A DNA stretch of 18,776 bases from Paenarthrobacter nitroguajacolicus JCM 14115. Lineage in GTDB: Bacteria; Actinomycetota; Actinomycetes; Actinomycetales; Micrococcaceae. Location of the stretch: contig BBFS01000100.1 in the NCBI GenBank assembly GCA_001313365.1, positions 1 to 18,776 of the forward strand. The letters are read 5' to 3'. Both the position numbers and the translations under genes were made by a program. Shown here one piece after another: positions 1 through 8,052 of this stretch (the first letter of the stretch is position 1; each line of letters starts with the position of its first letter). The notes beneath the pieces were generated by a model. It was given only the letters and a program-made list of their open reading frames with translations, was not told where the DNA came from and did no database searches.

Positions 1-96
1 TCACCCAGCCCCCCCCTCGCCGAGCCCCCACTCAGTCCGGCGGCCTGCTGTGCGGCCTGCTGGGAACCTGCTGAGGCGTGGAAGGACATTCAGACT

Positions 97-142
97 GCTG
101 ACGTCCGTCCGCTCCCCCCCGGTTTCCGGGCCGGACGTCAGC
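97..142 (-). terminator. Hairpin at the 3' end of the propeller gene
   Basis: Perfect 11-base inverted repeat: GCTGACGTCCG at 97-107 and its complement at 132-142, with a 24-base loop that itself can fold. The stop codon of the minus-strand gene (138-140) lies in the arm. There is no clear T tract, so it may be an actinobacterial L-shaped terminator or simply an RNA-stabilising hairpin. Confidence 0.5.
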
Positions 143-1196
143 GGACCACACTCGGCGACCACGCGTGCTCGATGAACAGGCTCGGTTGGGAGGCGGGATC
201 GGTTGGCAGTTTCCAGATGTTGCTGTCGCCTTCTGTGGTGTCGTCCGCGAGACCATACAGCAGGGTCTGATCATCCAGCCACTCAATCTGGTCATCGACG
301 CTGCGTTTCTCCGAAAGCACCGTTTCGGTGCCGGTTGCAAGGTCAAGCAGCGCCACGTTCCAATGCGCGGCCAAGGCCCGCCGACGTTCTTCTTATACGC
401 GATCCTGGTGCCGTCCGGCGACACCGACGGGCACTCAACGTTGTCGTGGATGGCCGTCAGCGTCCTGGCCTCGATACTCCCCCTGGACCAGCCAGATCCG
501 CCCTGACGACGCGGCCGTGGCGTAAAAGACATCACTCCGGCCGGGTGCGAACGTCACACCCCAGATGTTCCTGTCACTGGCCAGCAGCCGTTCGCCGTTC
601 ACGATGAGTGCGAAGTCTTCGAGGTTTCCTGTACCGCCGCCGGGCAACGTGATCTCGGTTGCTGTGGAGAACCCCGCTTGAGTGTAGGAGTGGCCGGAGA
701 CAAACACCGTGGTGGCGATCAGGGACCCGTCCGCACTGACACGCGCCCGGCTCGGAATGCCGGGCACAGGCCACGAACGCTCCTGCTGCCATTCCCGGTT
801 CAGGACAGATGTTTCGTGAGTAGTCACCAAACCACGGTTGGATCTGAGACAGACCACCGTGGCGGCAGCGGCATAGACCCGGTCGCAGGCCTGGTCACTG
901 ACGGCACGCGTGCCGCCAGGGGCAGAAAGAGGCACCGTGGCCGCATTGCCATACCCCCCCTGCCCATCGGCTGTGTTCCTGAAAAGAACGAAAGGGACCC
1001 CCCCCGGGAGGGGCTGGCCTGCCGTGACCTCTACCGATGAGGCCGCCCTGCGGCTCTCCTCGAAGCGCTGGTACGCTCCCACCGCGTAGATCCCGGCCCC
1101 CCCGGCAAGGACCAGCGCGGTAACAGCCAGGAGAATTCCCCCCCACCGCAACCTCCCACCTGCAATGGTCCCGGTTCCTGCGCTCGTCTTATTCAT
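138..1196 (-). CDS. Membrane-anchored TolB/WD40-like beta-propeller protein (frameshifted)
   Basis: Begins MNKTSAGTG, then one hydrophobic helix at about residues 19-42, then an outside domain with propeller-style repeats. The clearest is SVSPDGTRIAYKK, a PD40/TolB-type motif, followed by ALLDLATGTETVLSEK and WLDDQTLLYGLADD. The reading moves between three frames: one break at the C run 479-483 (five bases where four restore the frame) and one near 365-385. It ends ...SPSVVR at a hairpin. The start codon overlaps the stop of the upstream ATPase by 8 bases (ATGAATAA), so the two are probably translationally coupled. The partner or ligand cannot be told from sequence; propellers of this kind usually form binding scaffolds. 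Topology (short cytoplasmic N-terminus, exported propeller) is inferred. Confidence 0.7.
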
Positions 1197-2361
1197 GGAG
1201 GCGTTTGACGTAGTCAGCCATGCCCGGCACGGTGAACGCTACGACACCGAGTGCTGGTGCGTAGATGATCCCCCTTGTCGATCAAGGATGCGCGGGTCAT
1301 GGTCATGGAGCTTTGCTTCTTGTGCGCCCGTTCGGCAAGTTCAGCGGTGCTGGATCCTTCATCACCGTCGATCGCCATCAGGCGGAGGAAATCCTTCTCA
1401 GCCTTCGAGGCCCGTTTCCAGCGTGACGGGAAGAACCCTTGATCCAGTTGCGCGCGGCCGATTTCCACCGCAATTTTGGCGTCGTCGAAGGTCACGGTCT
1501 TTTCCGGTGCTGTTTCCCAGGCCGCGTAGCCGTACTCCTGCAGGAAGTACGGGTACGCGCCCGAGGCGCTCAGGAGGAGGTCTTGGGCTTCGGGTACGAA
1601 CGATGCCCCCCCAAACCTTCGGGCCGGGACGACCAGGGCTGCCTCGGCGGCTTCCCTCGACAGAGCTCCGATGCTGCGGTAGTTGAAGATCCTTTCGGCG
1701 TAGGAGCGCGCTTCGCTGAGTACCGAGGCAGATTGGGCAGCCCTGCGCCCGCGATGTAGAAAGGCCATTCGCGTTGGCCGGCCAGGTGCTGGGCGCTGAG
1801 GAGAGCGGCGATGAGTCCCTCGTCCAGGTCCTGCATCTCATCGATGATGAAGATCAGGCCCGAACGCTTCTCCGCCAGCGCCAGGCAGAGATCCTCAATC
1901 AGTTCTTCCAGGTCCACTTCGATCGACCCGGAATCGGCGCGGCCGTGGTTGAGGTTGACCCCGATATCGATGCCGGTCACGCCGAGTTTCGCGGAGAAGG
2001 AGGCGATGCTGCCAAGCGCCGCCACGAGCCGTTCCCCCGCACCGCGGCGGTTCAGCTTCCGCCCTGCCTGCAGCAAGCTCCGGGCGAGCTTGGCCCGAAC
2101 GCTTCCGGCCCTCCCTCAGCGTCCCTGCCTCCAGGAAAACCACCATGAATTCTGCGTGTTCGGCCTGCCGACGAAACTCGTTCAGCAGCACCGTTTTTCC
2201 CACCCCGCGAAGCCATGCAGGACGATCCCCCCCGGTCGGGCCGTCGCTGCCGGGTCTTGGCCAGCAGCAGATCGAAGGCATCGATCTCACTCTGGCGCCC
2301 AACCAGCTCAAAGGGCCGTCGCCCCCGAACCGGGCGAATACGGATTCAAAGCACTTTCCAT
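1189..2361 (-). CDS. AAA-family (Orc1/Cdc6-like, AAA_16) ATPase, frameshifted
   Basis: Reconstructed from several frames: start MESALNPYSPGSG, then FELVGRQSEIDAFDLLLAK, Walker A RGVGKTVLLNEF (about 2180-2205), Walker B GLIFIIDEMQDLDE (about 1815-1860), a sensor-like stretch FYIAGAGLPNLP, and a C-terminal winged-helix region around SKAEKDFLRLMAIDGDEGSS, STAELAERAHKKQSS and SLIDKGIIYAPALGVVAFTV. Length about 390 residues matches actinobacterial single-chain AAA ATPases that act as DNA-binding or signalling switches. Breaks lie near 2325, 2200-2230, 2110, 1730 and at C run 1270-1274 (five, four fits). Start chosen because it precedes the conserved N-terminus and sits just downstream of a palindrome. 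It forms an operon with the propeller gene. ATPase function is confident; biological role is not known. Confidence 0.78.
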
Positions 2362-2368
2362 ATCAAGA

Positions 2369-2410
2369 ACTATAAGGCAGTATCCAGCATTTTGGATATG
2401 CACTTATAGT
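2369..2410. promoter_or_regulatory. 42-bp imperfect palindrome in front of the ATPase operon
   Basis: Outer arms ACTATAAG (2369-2376) and CTTATAGT (2403-2410) are perfect complements. Inner arms TATCC (2381-2385) and GGATA (2394-2398) are also perfect. It lies 7 bases upstream of the ATPase start and is AT-rich against its surroundings, so an operator or autoregulatory site is likely. Confidence 0.5.
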
Positions 2411-2694
2411 CGTGGATTCAGAGCTTGGGGGCACGGATCGCCAGCGCAGAGCGCCTGGCCATGATGATATGGGCAGGTAGCCCGCTTGTCGCACCGTCGT
2501 GCGCTCCTGTTTGGCCAGTCATGGGACGCTCCGCCGGGTAGCGACAGCAGCAGACCCTGGCATTAGTTGCTTGGTCCCCCCCGAATTGGCGAAGCCCCCC
2601 CGGTCAAATAGCGGTTGACCGAAGCTCCGATCGCATTATGTCCACACTAAGCTTGTAGTTCGCTGGGAGGGCGGCGGGTAGGTGGGGGACTCTT
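2411..2694. other. Intergenic gap with one hairpin
   Basis: No reading frame in this stretch has recognisable protein features. It holds two C7 runs (2576-2582 and 2595-2601) and a perfect 7-base inverted repeat CGGTCAA/TTGACCG (2601-2607 and 2615-2621) with a 7-base loop. That could be an operator or a hairpin downstream of the TetR gene. Confidence 0.4.
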
Positions 2695-3332
2695 TTAAGT
2701 GAGCAACATGTCTGGAAGGACGTCGCAGAGCCATGCCATGATCTGGTCGTGGCTCCAGCCGCGCTCAACAGCGAGCTGGTGGTACGTGCTGTCACCGTAG
2801 ACAGTCATGAACGCCTCGGTGAGCTGATCGATGGGCCGATCAGCACGGAGCGGCCCCTTTTCCGCCAGTATCTCCAAGACCTGTCCGAACCCGTCCCTGC
2901 GAAGGTTTTCATGGTGTTGGTGCGTTCGGCGCACCTCGTTATCGGTCAGGGCGGCTGCGCGAAGAACTTCCGAGATAGCCGACGCGCGCGCAAATAAGGG
3001 GGCCTGCTCCACGAATGAAGATCCGCAATGCCTCAGCAGCGTCGGGTTCCTGCATCATCGATGTCCACCACGGTTGGGCCTGCGGTGGGCGGGGGATCAC
3101 CTTCGCCCAGGACGGCGGAGTCAATTACGGCACTGATGAGCTCGGGTTTGGTGTGGAACACGAAGTACACGGTTTGCGAAGCTACTCCGGCACGGGCGGC
3201 AATGCCGGCCATGGTGGCCCCGTGGAATCCTCGGGCGATAAATTCCTGGTGCGCCGCCGTTATGATCTTGCGCCGAGTGGCTTCCGATTTCTGCCTGCGA
3301 GTGCTCTTGACGTGCAGTGTGTCCGGGTCCAT
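2695..3332 (-). CDS. TetR/AcrR-family transcriptional repressor (frameshifted)
   Basis: N-terminus carries the TetR DNA-binding domain: RRKIITAAHQEFIARGFHGA, then MAGIAARAGVASQTVYFVFH with the typical GVS-x-x-T-x-Y-x-x-F recognition helix (about residues 40-60). The ligand-binding part continues as QEPDAAEALRIF, then EQAPLFARASAISEVLRAAA and ends LPDMLLT. Two frame changes lie near 3045-3060 and 3010-3020, neither in a long G/C run. About 210 residues, normal for the family. It is divergent from the membrane protein/SRPBCC pair, with a palindrome between them, so it probably represses itself and that pair. The effector is unknown. Confidence 0.82.
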
Positions 3333-3346
3333 ATTTAGAGTATCTC

Positions 3347-3365
3347 ACTAGAGCAGCACTCTAGT
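3347..3365. promoter_or_regulatory. Probable TetR operator
   Basis: Perfect inverted repeat ACTAGAG (3347-3353) and CTCTAGT (3359-3365) with a 5-base centre, 15 bases upstream of the TetR start and before the divergent operon. Size and placement fit a TetR-family operator. Confidence 0.6.
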
Positions 3366-3480
3366 TTGCTTCAAGATTAGAGCCGTGTCGTGGAAACCCA
3401 GAACCCCCAGACCGTCCTCACCGGCAGTCGACCCAACATCCTTTCTCGCCCTCTCTGGCACCGTAGCTAACGAGGCCATC

Positions 3481-4143
3481 ATGAACAGCCATTTCCTTGG
3501 CAGACAAGCGGTGACTCTCACCGCACTGGGCACGACCTGCGGGATTGCCTGGGCCGCCGGTTTCCGCGGATACATGGTGGAGCTCGCCGGTCCGGCATCC
3601 ACTTTCGATTGGTGGGGAACATTCGGCGCACTCATTTTTCCCGGTGCCGTTGCCGGTGGACTTCTAGCTGGGCGGAAGCCCTCCGACGGACCGGCGGACG
3701 ACAGCATTGGCGCTGGCTGGCTCTGGCACCATTGGCGTTTGCCATAGCTCCAATGCTCCTCCCCGGCGCGGTTCCTGCCCTTCTAACTCAGGGCCTTGGC
3801 GGAGGAGCGATCGCAGTGGCTCTGATGGCAGTCGGTGGAGGCTACGCTGTATCGCGCCGGGGGGGTCCGCTTTGGAGCAGGCTGGCCTGTGGCATCACCA
3901 GCGCAGCCCTCCTTGCCGCCCTCGCTCTGGCCGGGCCCGGAATCGCCGGCCCTGCACTCGCTCTTACGGAGCCCCGCGGCGCGTGGGTTGCCGTCCTGGC
4001 CGCGTCGTTCGTGACTGTTCTAGCCCTCGCCTCGTCGATCCCACACAGGGCTGTGGCACCAGCCGCGGATTCGCTCGTCCCGTTGCAATCAACCGGACTT
4101 GCACGCCATGGCGTGCGTCCGCGCCTTGGAAAGGACGTCATGA
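3481..4143 (+). CDS. Multi-pass membrane protein divergent from TetR (frameshifted)
   Basis: Starts at ATG 3481 (MNSHFLGRQ) with an AGG a few bases upstream. Hydrophobic stretches: AVTLTALGTTCGIAWAAGF, FGALIFPGAVAGGLLAG, LAPLAFAIAPMLLPGAVPAL, GGGAIAVALMAVGGGYAV, ITSAALLAALALAGPGIAG and WVAVLAASFVTVLALASS, so about six helices. The frame changes near 3700-3718. As given, the frame reads straight into the next gene without a stop; in the frame one base over, a TGA at 4141-4143 would give an ATGA overlap, which I take as the original end. Function not recognised; likely under TetR control. Confidence 0.6.
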
Positions 4144-4582
4144 ATCGGCTCCAGCTGGAGATGCGCACCGAGTTGCAGGCTCCGGCCTCAAAGGTCTTCG
4201 ACTTCGTTGCAGACCACACGAACGCGACCCGATGGCAGAACGGCATCGACGATATTAAGCGCATCACGCCGGGTCCTCTCCGCGTTGGCACTGAACATGA
4301 GTTCACGCGGCGATTCGCGGGAATGAAAGTCGTCGCCCGCAACCGCTTCATCGCCTACGAGCCTGGCCGCTTCGTCGCCTTCGAGATCCCATCGGGCAAG
4401 ATGACCGGTGTCGCTTCCTATCTGGTAGAGCCCACAGCGCCGGCACCTGTCGACTCACCAGCAATGTAGATTTCCACGTGGGCGGCCTCGCCCGGTTCGC
4501 AGTGCCCCTTCTGACGCTGATCTTCAAACGAGACGACGAGAAGGCCCTAGCCGCCCTCAAAGTCCTAATGGACCAGCCCTAA
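4140..4582 (+). CDS. SRPBCC/polyketide-cyclase-like START-fold protein
   Basis: Starts at ATG 4140. Reads MRTELQAPASKVFDFVADHT, then TRWQNGIDDIKRITPGP and RFIAYEPGRFVAFEIPSGK, which is the standard pattern of the SRPBCC (Bet v1-like) hydrophobic-ligand fold. One frame change near 4435-4455 leads into GGLARFAVPLLTLIFKRDDE and a stop at 4580-4582. About 145 residues, normal for the family. Probably coupled to the upstream membrane protein. Ligand unknown; small TetR-controlled SRPBCC genes often handle lipid-like compounds or stress, but that is inference. Confidence 0.78.
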
Positions 4583-4701
4583 GCCACGGCAGTCCCGACT
4601 CGCAATCGCTCAGCAACCCGGCACCTTAGAAGCCATTCCTCGTCCGACGTGCAACCAACTCGTCTCGGGATCCGGCAGCAAGTATGGCGTCCGCTTCAGA
4701 C

Positions 4702-4743
4702 GTGTCCCATTTCCTTAGAAGTGGGACACCTCCGATGGGACAC
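4702..4743. repeat. Candidate resolvase binding (res-like) site
   Basis: GTGTCCCA at 4702-4709 and its complement TGGGACAC at 4722-4729 form a 28-base dyad, and a third copy TGGGACAC lies at 4736-4743. It sits 115-156 bases upstream of a serine resolvase gene. Tn3-type res subsites are about 28-34 bases with TGTC/GACA ends, which this resembles. IS481-like ends can also begin TGTCCC, so the assignment is not certain. Confidence 0.5.
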
Positions 4744-4857
4744 TCCCCCACCCACCCGAATCCGCGAGATCCCGCGAAACATAAAAATCCCATATGTAGT
4801 CCCAAAAGTCATGCAACAAATCCCTGTTACAGAGACAACTTTCGGTACGGTTCAGAC

Positions 4858-5481
4858 ATGGACATTGGGTACGCTAGGGTCTCAACAACGAAGCAGGACC
4901 TCGCCCGTCAAATGGACGCGCTGGCGGCCGCGGGCATCGAGGCCAAGCACATTTACGTGGACAAGAAATCCGGGGCAACCACGAACAGGCCTGGACTCCA
5001 AGAAGCGATGCGCCACGCGAGGGCCGGAGATGTGATCGTGGTCCACACCCTGGACCGCTTCGGCCGAACGGTGCGAGACACCCTGAACCTCGTCCATGAG
5101 CTCAAAGAAAGAGATATCGGGATCCGGACACTGGCCGATCCCCCCCTGGCGATCGACACCACCGCCCCCCCAGATAGTTCAATGGCCCAACTGGCCTTCG
5201 TGATGCTGGCTCTGTTCGCCGAGATGGAACGGACCTATTCCGCCGAACGAGTTGCCCATGCCAGGGCAGTGGCCGCGGCCAACGGTCGGCGGACCGGGCG
5301 CCCGTCCGTAGTCGACCCAGCAAAGCTCGAACACGCGGTCATGCTCCGGGACAAGGGAGCAAGCATGCGCGAGATTACGGAGAAGACCGGGCTGAAGCGC
5401 AGCACCCTGTACCGGCACCTGCCGCCCCCCCGTTCACCGGCTCCAGATTCGCCGGATATGAACGGCATACTGGGTAGGTGA
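4858..5481 (+). CDS. Serine site-specific recombinase (resolvase/invertase family)
   Basis: 207 residues in one frame. Catalytic domain MDIGYARVSTTKQDLARQ has the nucleophile serine at residue 9 and the usual YARVS context. Further motifs: VDKKSGATTNRPGLQEAM, DVIVVHTLDRFGRTVRD (catalytic arginine region), and QLAFVMLALFAEMERTYSAE leading into the long E helix. C-terminal helix-turn-helix: RDKGASMREITEKTGLKRST. ATG 4858 is chosen because longer upstream starts add sequence without family character. Three C7 runs inside give extra prolines (LADPPLAID, TTAPPDSS, LPPPR) where four Cs would give the usual family reading without changing frame. Likely resolves plasmid multimers or is a transposon remnant. 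Its stop overlaps the next gene (GTGA). Confidence 0.9.
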   Translation: MDIGYARVSTTKQDLARQMDALAAAGIEAKHIYVDKKSGATTNRPGLQEAMRHARAGDVIVVHTLDRFGRTVRDTLNLVHELKERDIGIRTLADPPLAIDTTAPPDSSMAQLAFVMLALFAEMERTYSAERVAHARAVAAANGRRTGRPSVVDPAKLEHAVMLRDKGASMREITEKTGLKRSTLYRHLPPPRSPAPDSPDMNGILGR

Positions 5482-6277
5482 ACTTGCTTACTGAGCTAAT
5501 TGTGCCGCTTGTGAGCGTGGTAGGTACTTCGACGGCAGTCCTGATTGCCGTCGATCAGATAACCGCTGGTTCCCGCCTCCGCCGCCAAGCAATCTTCTGG
5601 CGCGATATGGCAGCGCAAGAACATGCGCTCTCACGCGATTCCGATGTGTCTCACAGCTTGCAAAGAGAAGCTCTCGGCAAGCTAGTAGCGCTTAGCGCTC
5701 TACCAGCAAAGTGGCTATTAGTGCCGGCCCTCTTGGTTTTCTCCGCCGTGGCTGCCGCAGTAATGCTGGGCGTCCGGATTGGGGGAGATACCACCAGCAG
5801 AGCTTACCTGGACCAAACTGCTGGAAAAGGAGGAACAAGATCCGGGGACTCTAGTGCTGATAGTCCTCCCCCTCAGTAGCTTCATTGGGAACGGCAGCTT
5901 TCTTGAACCCTTTGCTGCTTCGGAAGAAAGTCGCCAGGGCCTATCTCGATGGCGATCCTCTTGAGCTCGACAGCATCAACGCTGGCCGATCGCTCAAGGA
6001 CAATCTTGGCGGCCTTGGCCTTGTCCTAATTTTCGCATTCGGATTTGGTCTTACAGGGATGGCTGCGGCCATTGGAGGCTTTGCAGGCGCGGGGGGGCCT
6101 AACCCAGCGAGCATATCGGAGTGGGTGGTTCTGGTCCTTTTCCTGGGAGCTGCTCTCGCGTCTACAAGCGGCTTAGCACTCTACGCAAAAGTTCAGGACT
6201 ATGCGAAGGAAGAGTGGCACCATCCCCGGGCGCTGCCAGTCGAGGCCCCCCCACACCAGTCAAGATGCAGTCTCTGA
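5478..6277 (+). CDS. Four-helix membrane protein coupled to the resolvase (frameshifted)
   Basis: Starts at GTG 5478, overlapping the resolvase stop. Two frame changes, at G run 5781-5785 and C run 5868-5872; shortening each from five to four gives one protein of about 265 residues. Helices: LIVPLVSVVGTSTAVLIAV, WLLVPALLVFSAVAAAVMLG, LVLIVLPSVASLGTAAFL, LGLVLIFAFGFGLTGMAAAI, with a fifth possible in WVVLVLFLGAALASTSGLAL. Charged loops between helices 1 and 2 (RLRRQAIFWRDMAAQEHAL) and 3 and 4 (RKKVARAYLDGDPLELD). No family recognised. Translational coupling to a recombinase suggests a plasmid accessory gene. Confidence 0.6.
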
Positions 6278-6326
6278 GGGCCTTCTTCCGGAGGACTAGG
6301 CGGGCCGACTGAACCGACCAGGTCGT

Positions 6327-6349
6327 TTTTAGGTCATTTATACCTAAAA
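6327..6349. repeat. AT-rich palindrome, member a of the par-region family
   Basis: TTTTAGGT (6327-6334) and ACCTAAAA (6342-6349) are perfect complements with a 7-base centre. It shares the ACCTAAAAG core with motifs at 7581-7596, 8912-9037 and 9507-9541, and lies between two convergent genes, so it may also help end transcription. Confidence 0.5.
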
Positions 6350-6360
6350 GAGATAAGAAG

Positions 6361-6373
6361 GCTCTATCAGAGC
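6361..6373 (-). terminator. Intrinsic terminator-like hairpin
   Basis: GCTCT/AGAGC with a 3-base loop; on the minus strand it is followed by CTTCTTATCTCTTTT. It overlaps the stop codon (6367-6369) of the minus-strand membrane protein gene. Confidence 0.45.
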
Positions 6374-7156
6374 TTGAGGGTCGGGTTCGACCCGCCAAAC
6401 TTTGACAGCGGCAGCTGCCATCGCGGTCCAGCGTCAACCCTAAAGGTTAGAATCGCTCTGTCAGAAAAGACCTCCACAGGCCCTTTTGGCCCGTCACCTC
6501 GCGAGTGTGGTCCGTGAATTGTCGCTAGGATGTGCACCCCCATTTTGCCGGCGAAGTAGCTCAGCGTACTGCGTGTGGACGGATTTGGCCTTGAAATCCG
6601 GCACGTCGATCCTGGACGCCGGAAAGTCGCCATAATGAGTGGTCGTATTCGGGATTTCTACATGGACGTCCGTCAACCGCTTCCCAGTCCCATTGCGAAT
6701 AGCAAAACGGGCCTGATACTTCAGCGTGAATCCGGGAAGTTCCTCAGTCGTGAGGAATGAGTCGCAAACGAGTTCCCACGTTACCTGAGAGGCTTCGCTT
6801 AGCATGGCGGCCCGGGCGGAATCCGTTAGCTGATGTAGCTGGAACGTGCTCTCCAGGTCCTCCTTCTCTTGCTGCGTCTTCTTCTCATCGTCTCCTTGAG
6901 ATACTTCACGAAACCGGAGATAGAACGTAAGACCAGCGACCAGGAAGCCTAGCGCAGTCACGCCGACGTTTACCCAGGATGCCACAGGGCCCCAAACTGT
7001 CTCCAGCGGCACCAAGGACGACGACCAAGCGATGGCAAGCCCAACGGCTAACAGTGACGATGCGCTGGCGATTGCCAGGAGGATCACCTCTCTAGGCGAC
7101 CAGGTTAAGAAATATCGCCAGACCCGCCTTAGCGGACCGCCGGGCTTAGTCTCCAA
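6367..7156 (-). CDS. Two-helix membrane protein with soluble C-terminal domain (frameshifted)
   Basis: Reads from TTG 7156: METKPGGPLRRVWRYFLTW, then helices REVILLAIASASSLLAVGLA and SWVNVGVTALGFLVAGLTFY, then a charged region EVSQGDDEKKTQQEKEDLES (likely coiled coil) and a soluble domain with beta-like strands (FTLKYQARFAIRNGTGKRLT, DVHVEIPNTTTHYG). The frame changes at C run 6537-6541 (five, four fits) into GVHILATIHGPHSRGDGPKG and the end GGSNPTLKL. About 262 residues. No family recognised; the layout (helical hairpin then cytoplasmic beta domain) would suit a membrane sensor. It starts 10 bases after the upstream small gene, so the two are an operon. Confidence 0.62.
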
Positions 7157-7165
7157 GATTGCTTC

Positions 7166-7546
7166 TCACTTTCCGGCCGCGTGGAATGTCTTCATGGCCT
7201 CCACCCATGTCATGCCCAGTATGGGGGGCCTATCTCTGTCCAGTCCTGGCCTTTGTATCGGGCTAGTTTGATGGCGGCAATGAGTTCGCGGCGGGCTTGG
7301 TCGGCCTGGTCTGCTTTGTATCTGATCAATGCGAGTGGGTCTTCCATGTGGAAGCCCAGACCAAACATGGCTTCATCATCTCGGTCTTCGAATGCCTCCC
7401 CCCAGGAGCTTGTAGGAGGAAACAAGCTCGGACATTTCTTCAGCGGTGAGGTTGTCGAAGTCATTGGTGCCTGCGGGCCCTGTGTAAGGGTGGGACCGTC
7501 CTTCGCGATTCTGAAACAATCTCAAGTCCTTTCCACGAGCGACCAA
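7166..7546 (-). CDS. Small helix-turn-helix-like plasmid protein (frameshifted)
   Basis: Reconstructed as RLFQNREGRSHPYTGPAGTN, NLTAEEMSELVSSYKLL, then AFEDRDDEAMFGLGF, ADQARRELIAAIKLARYKGQ and DWTEIG, continuing in another frame as ILGMTWVEAMKTFHAAGK. The last part resembles the small helix-turn-helix (WTEIG..LGMT..EA) found in short actinobacterial DNA-binding proteins. Frame changes at C run 7398-7403 and G run 7223-7228. The start is uncertain: TTG 7546 fits the frame, while a GTG at about 7551 has a better GGAGG spacing in another frame. About 125 residues. Role unknown; placed downstream of parB and directly upstream of a membrane protein. Confidence 0.5.
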
Positions 7547-7580
7547 ACACTAGATGGGCCTCCGCTCCTATGAGGGGGGG

Positions 7581-7596
7581 CTTTTAGGTCTAAAAG
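7581..7596. repeat. AT-rich palindrome, member b, after parB
   Basis: CTTTTAG-GT-CTAAAAG is a perfect 7-base dyad, flanked by GGC and AGCC that lengthen it imperfectly. It lies between the parB stop and the next minus-strand gene. It may be a ParB site, a terminator, or both. Confidence 0.5.
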
Positions 7597-7618
7597 AGCC
7601 ATTGGAGACATGGCGCTT

Positions 7619-8049
7619 TCAGCGGCGGCCGCGCGCTATCTTGCCCGAGGCGACGACAGGGAACGGCTTGCCGTCGTTGTACGTGTTCTCCCGCTTCAGC
7701 ATCCGGTCCAAGGCTGCTTCTCGGAGGAAGTCCGAGAAGGATGCCTCCCTTTCGGCCGCCGTGGTCGGCGTGTGGAACCAAGCCGCTCGGATGCGCTCCA
7801 ATACATCCTCATCTGCGTAGAAGGATCCCTTGGGCTGAGTCTTTCCTGACTTCGACTGCGGCCTGCCTGCTTGCGGCGTGGGGCCTGAAGCACTCTCAGT
7901 AACGGCGCGCTCCCCCGCAGTATTTTCTTCGGTTGCTTGAGCTTGCGTGGGGGGGACACTGCTTAGCGCGGGGGGGCCTGGTTGTTCTGGTGCTCGATCG
8001 GGTGAGCTGCGCCGAGGGCGCTCTTTCTACGTTCGGGTCGTTGCGCCAT
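7619..8049 (-). CDS. parB: Small ParB-type centromere-binding protein (ribbon-helix-helix)
   Basis: Starts at ATG 8049, three bases after the parA stop. The N-terminal half is basic and low in structure (MAQRPERRKSALGAAHP, then Thr/Gln/Ala-rich). The C-terminal half reads KGSFYADEDVLERIRAAW, then FSDFLREAALDRMLKRENTY and NDGKPFPVVASGKIARGRR. This is the pattern I know from small ribbon-helix-helix partition proteins of actinobacterial plasmids. One frame change, at G run 7970-7976: seven bases where five join both halves, giving about 142 residues. It would bind the par palindromes nearby and stimulate ParA. It is unlike chromosomal ParB with its CTPase domain. Confidence 0.75.
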
Positions 8050-8052
8050 GGT

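Noticed and set aside
40..65. Short direct repeat GCGGCCTGCTG near the left edge
   Set aside because: Only two copies, in a region with no gene assigned; could be chance in GC-rich sequence.
1774..2464. Plus-strand open frames over the AAA ATPase
   Set aside because: Walker A and B motifs are on the minus strand; the plus frames have no motifs and no start signals.
3609..4469. A single 286-residue membrane-SRPBCC fusion protein
   Set aside because: Treated as two genes because of a good ATG at 4140, a possible ATGA overlap one frame over, and a basic, unlike linker.
4649..4857. Longer starts for the resolvase
   Set aside because: The catalytic domain begins at MDIGYARVS. The extension would run through the candidate res site and has no family character.
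6378..6393. GGGTCG/CGACCC hairpin as a second terminator
   Set aside because: It lies inside the last codons of the minus-strand gene, before the stop; the hairpin at 6361-6373 with a following T-rich stretch is a better terminator.
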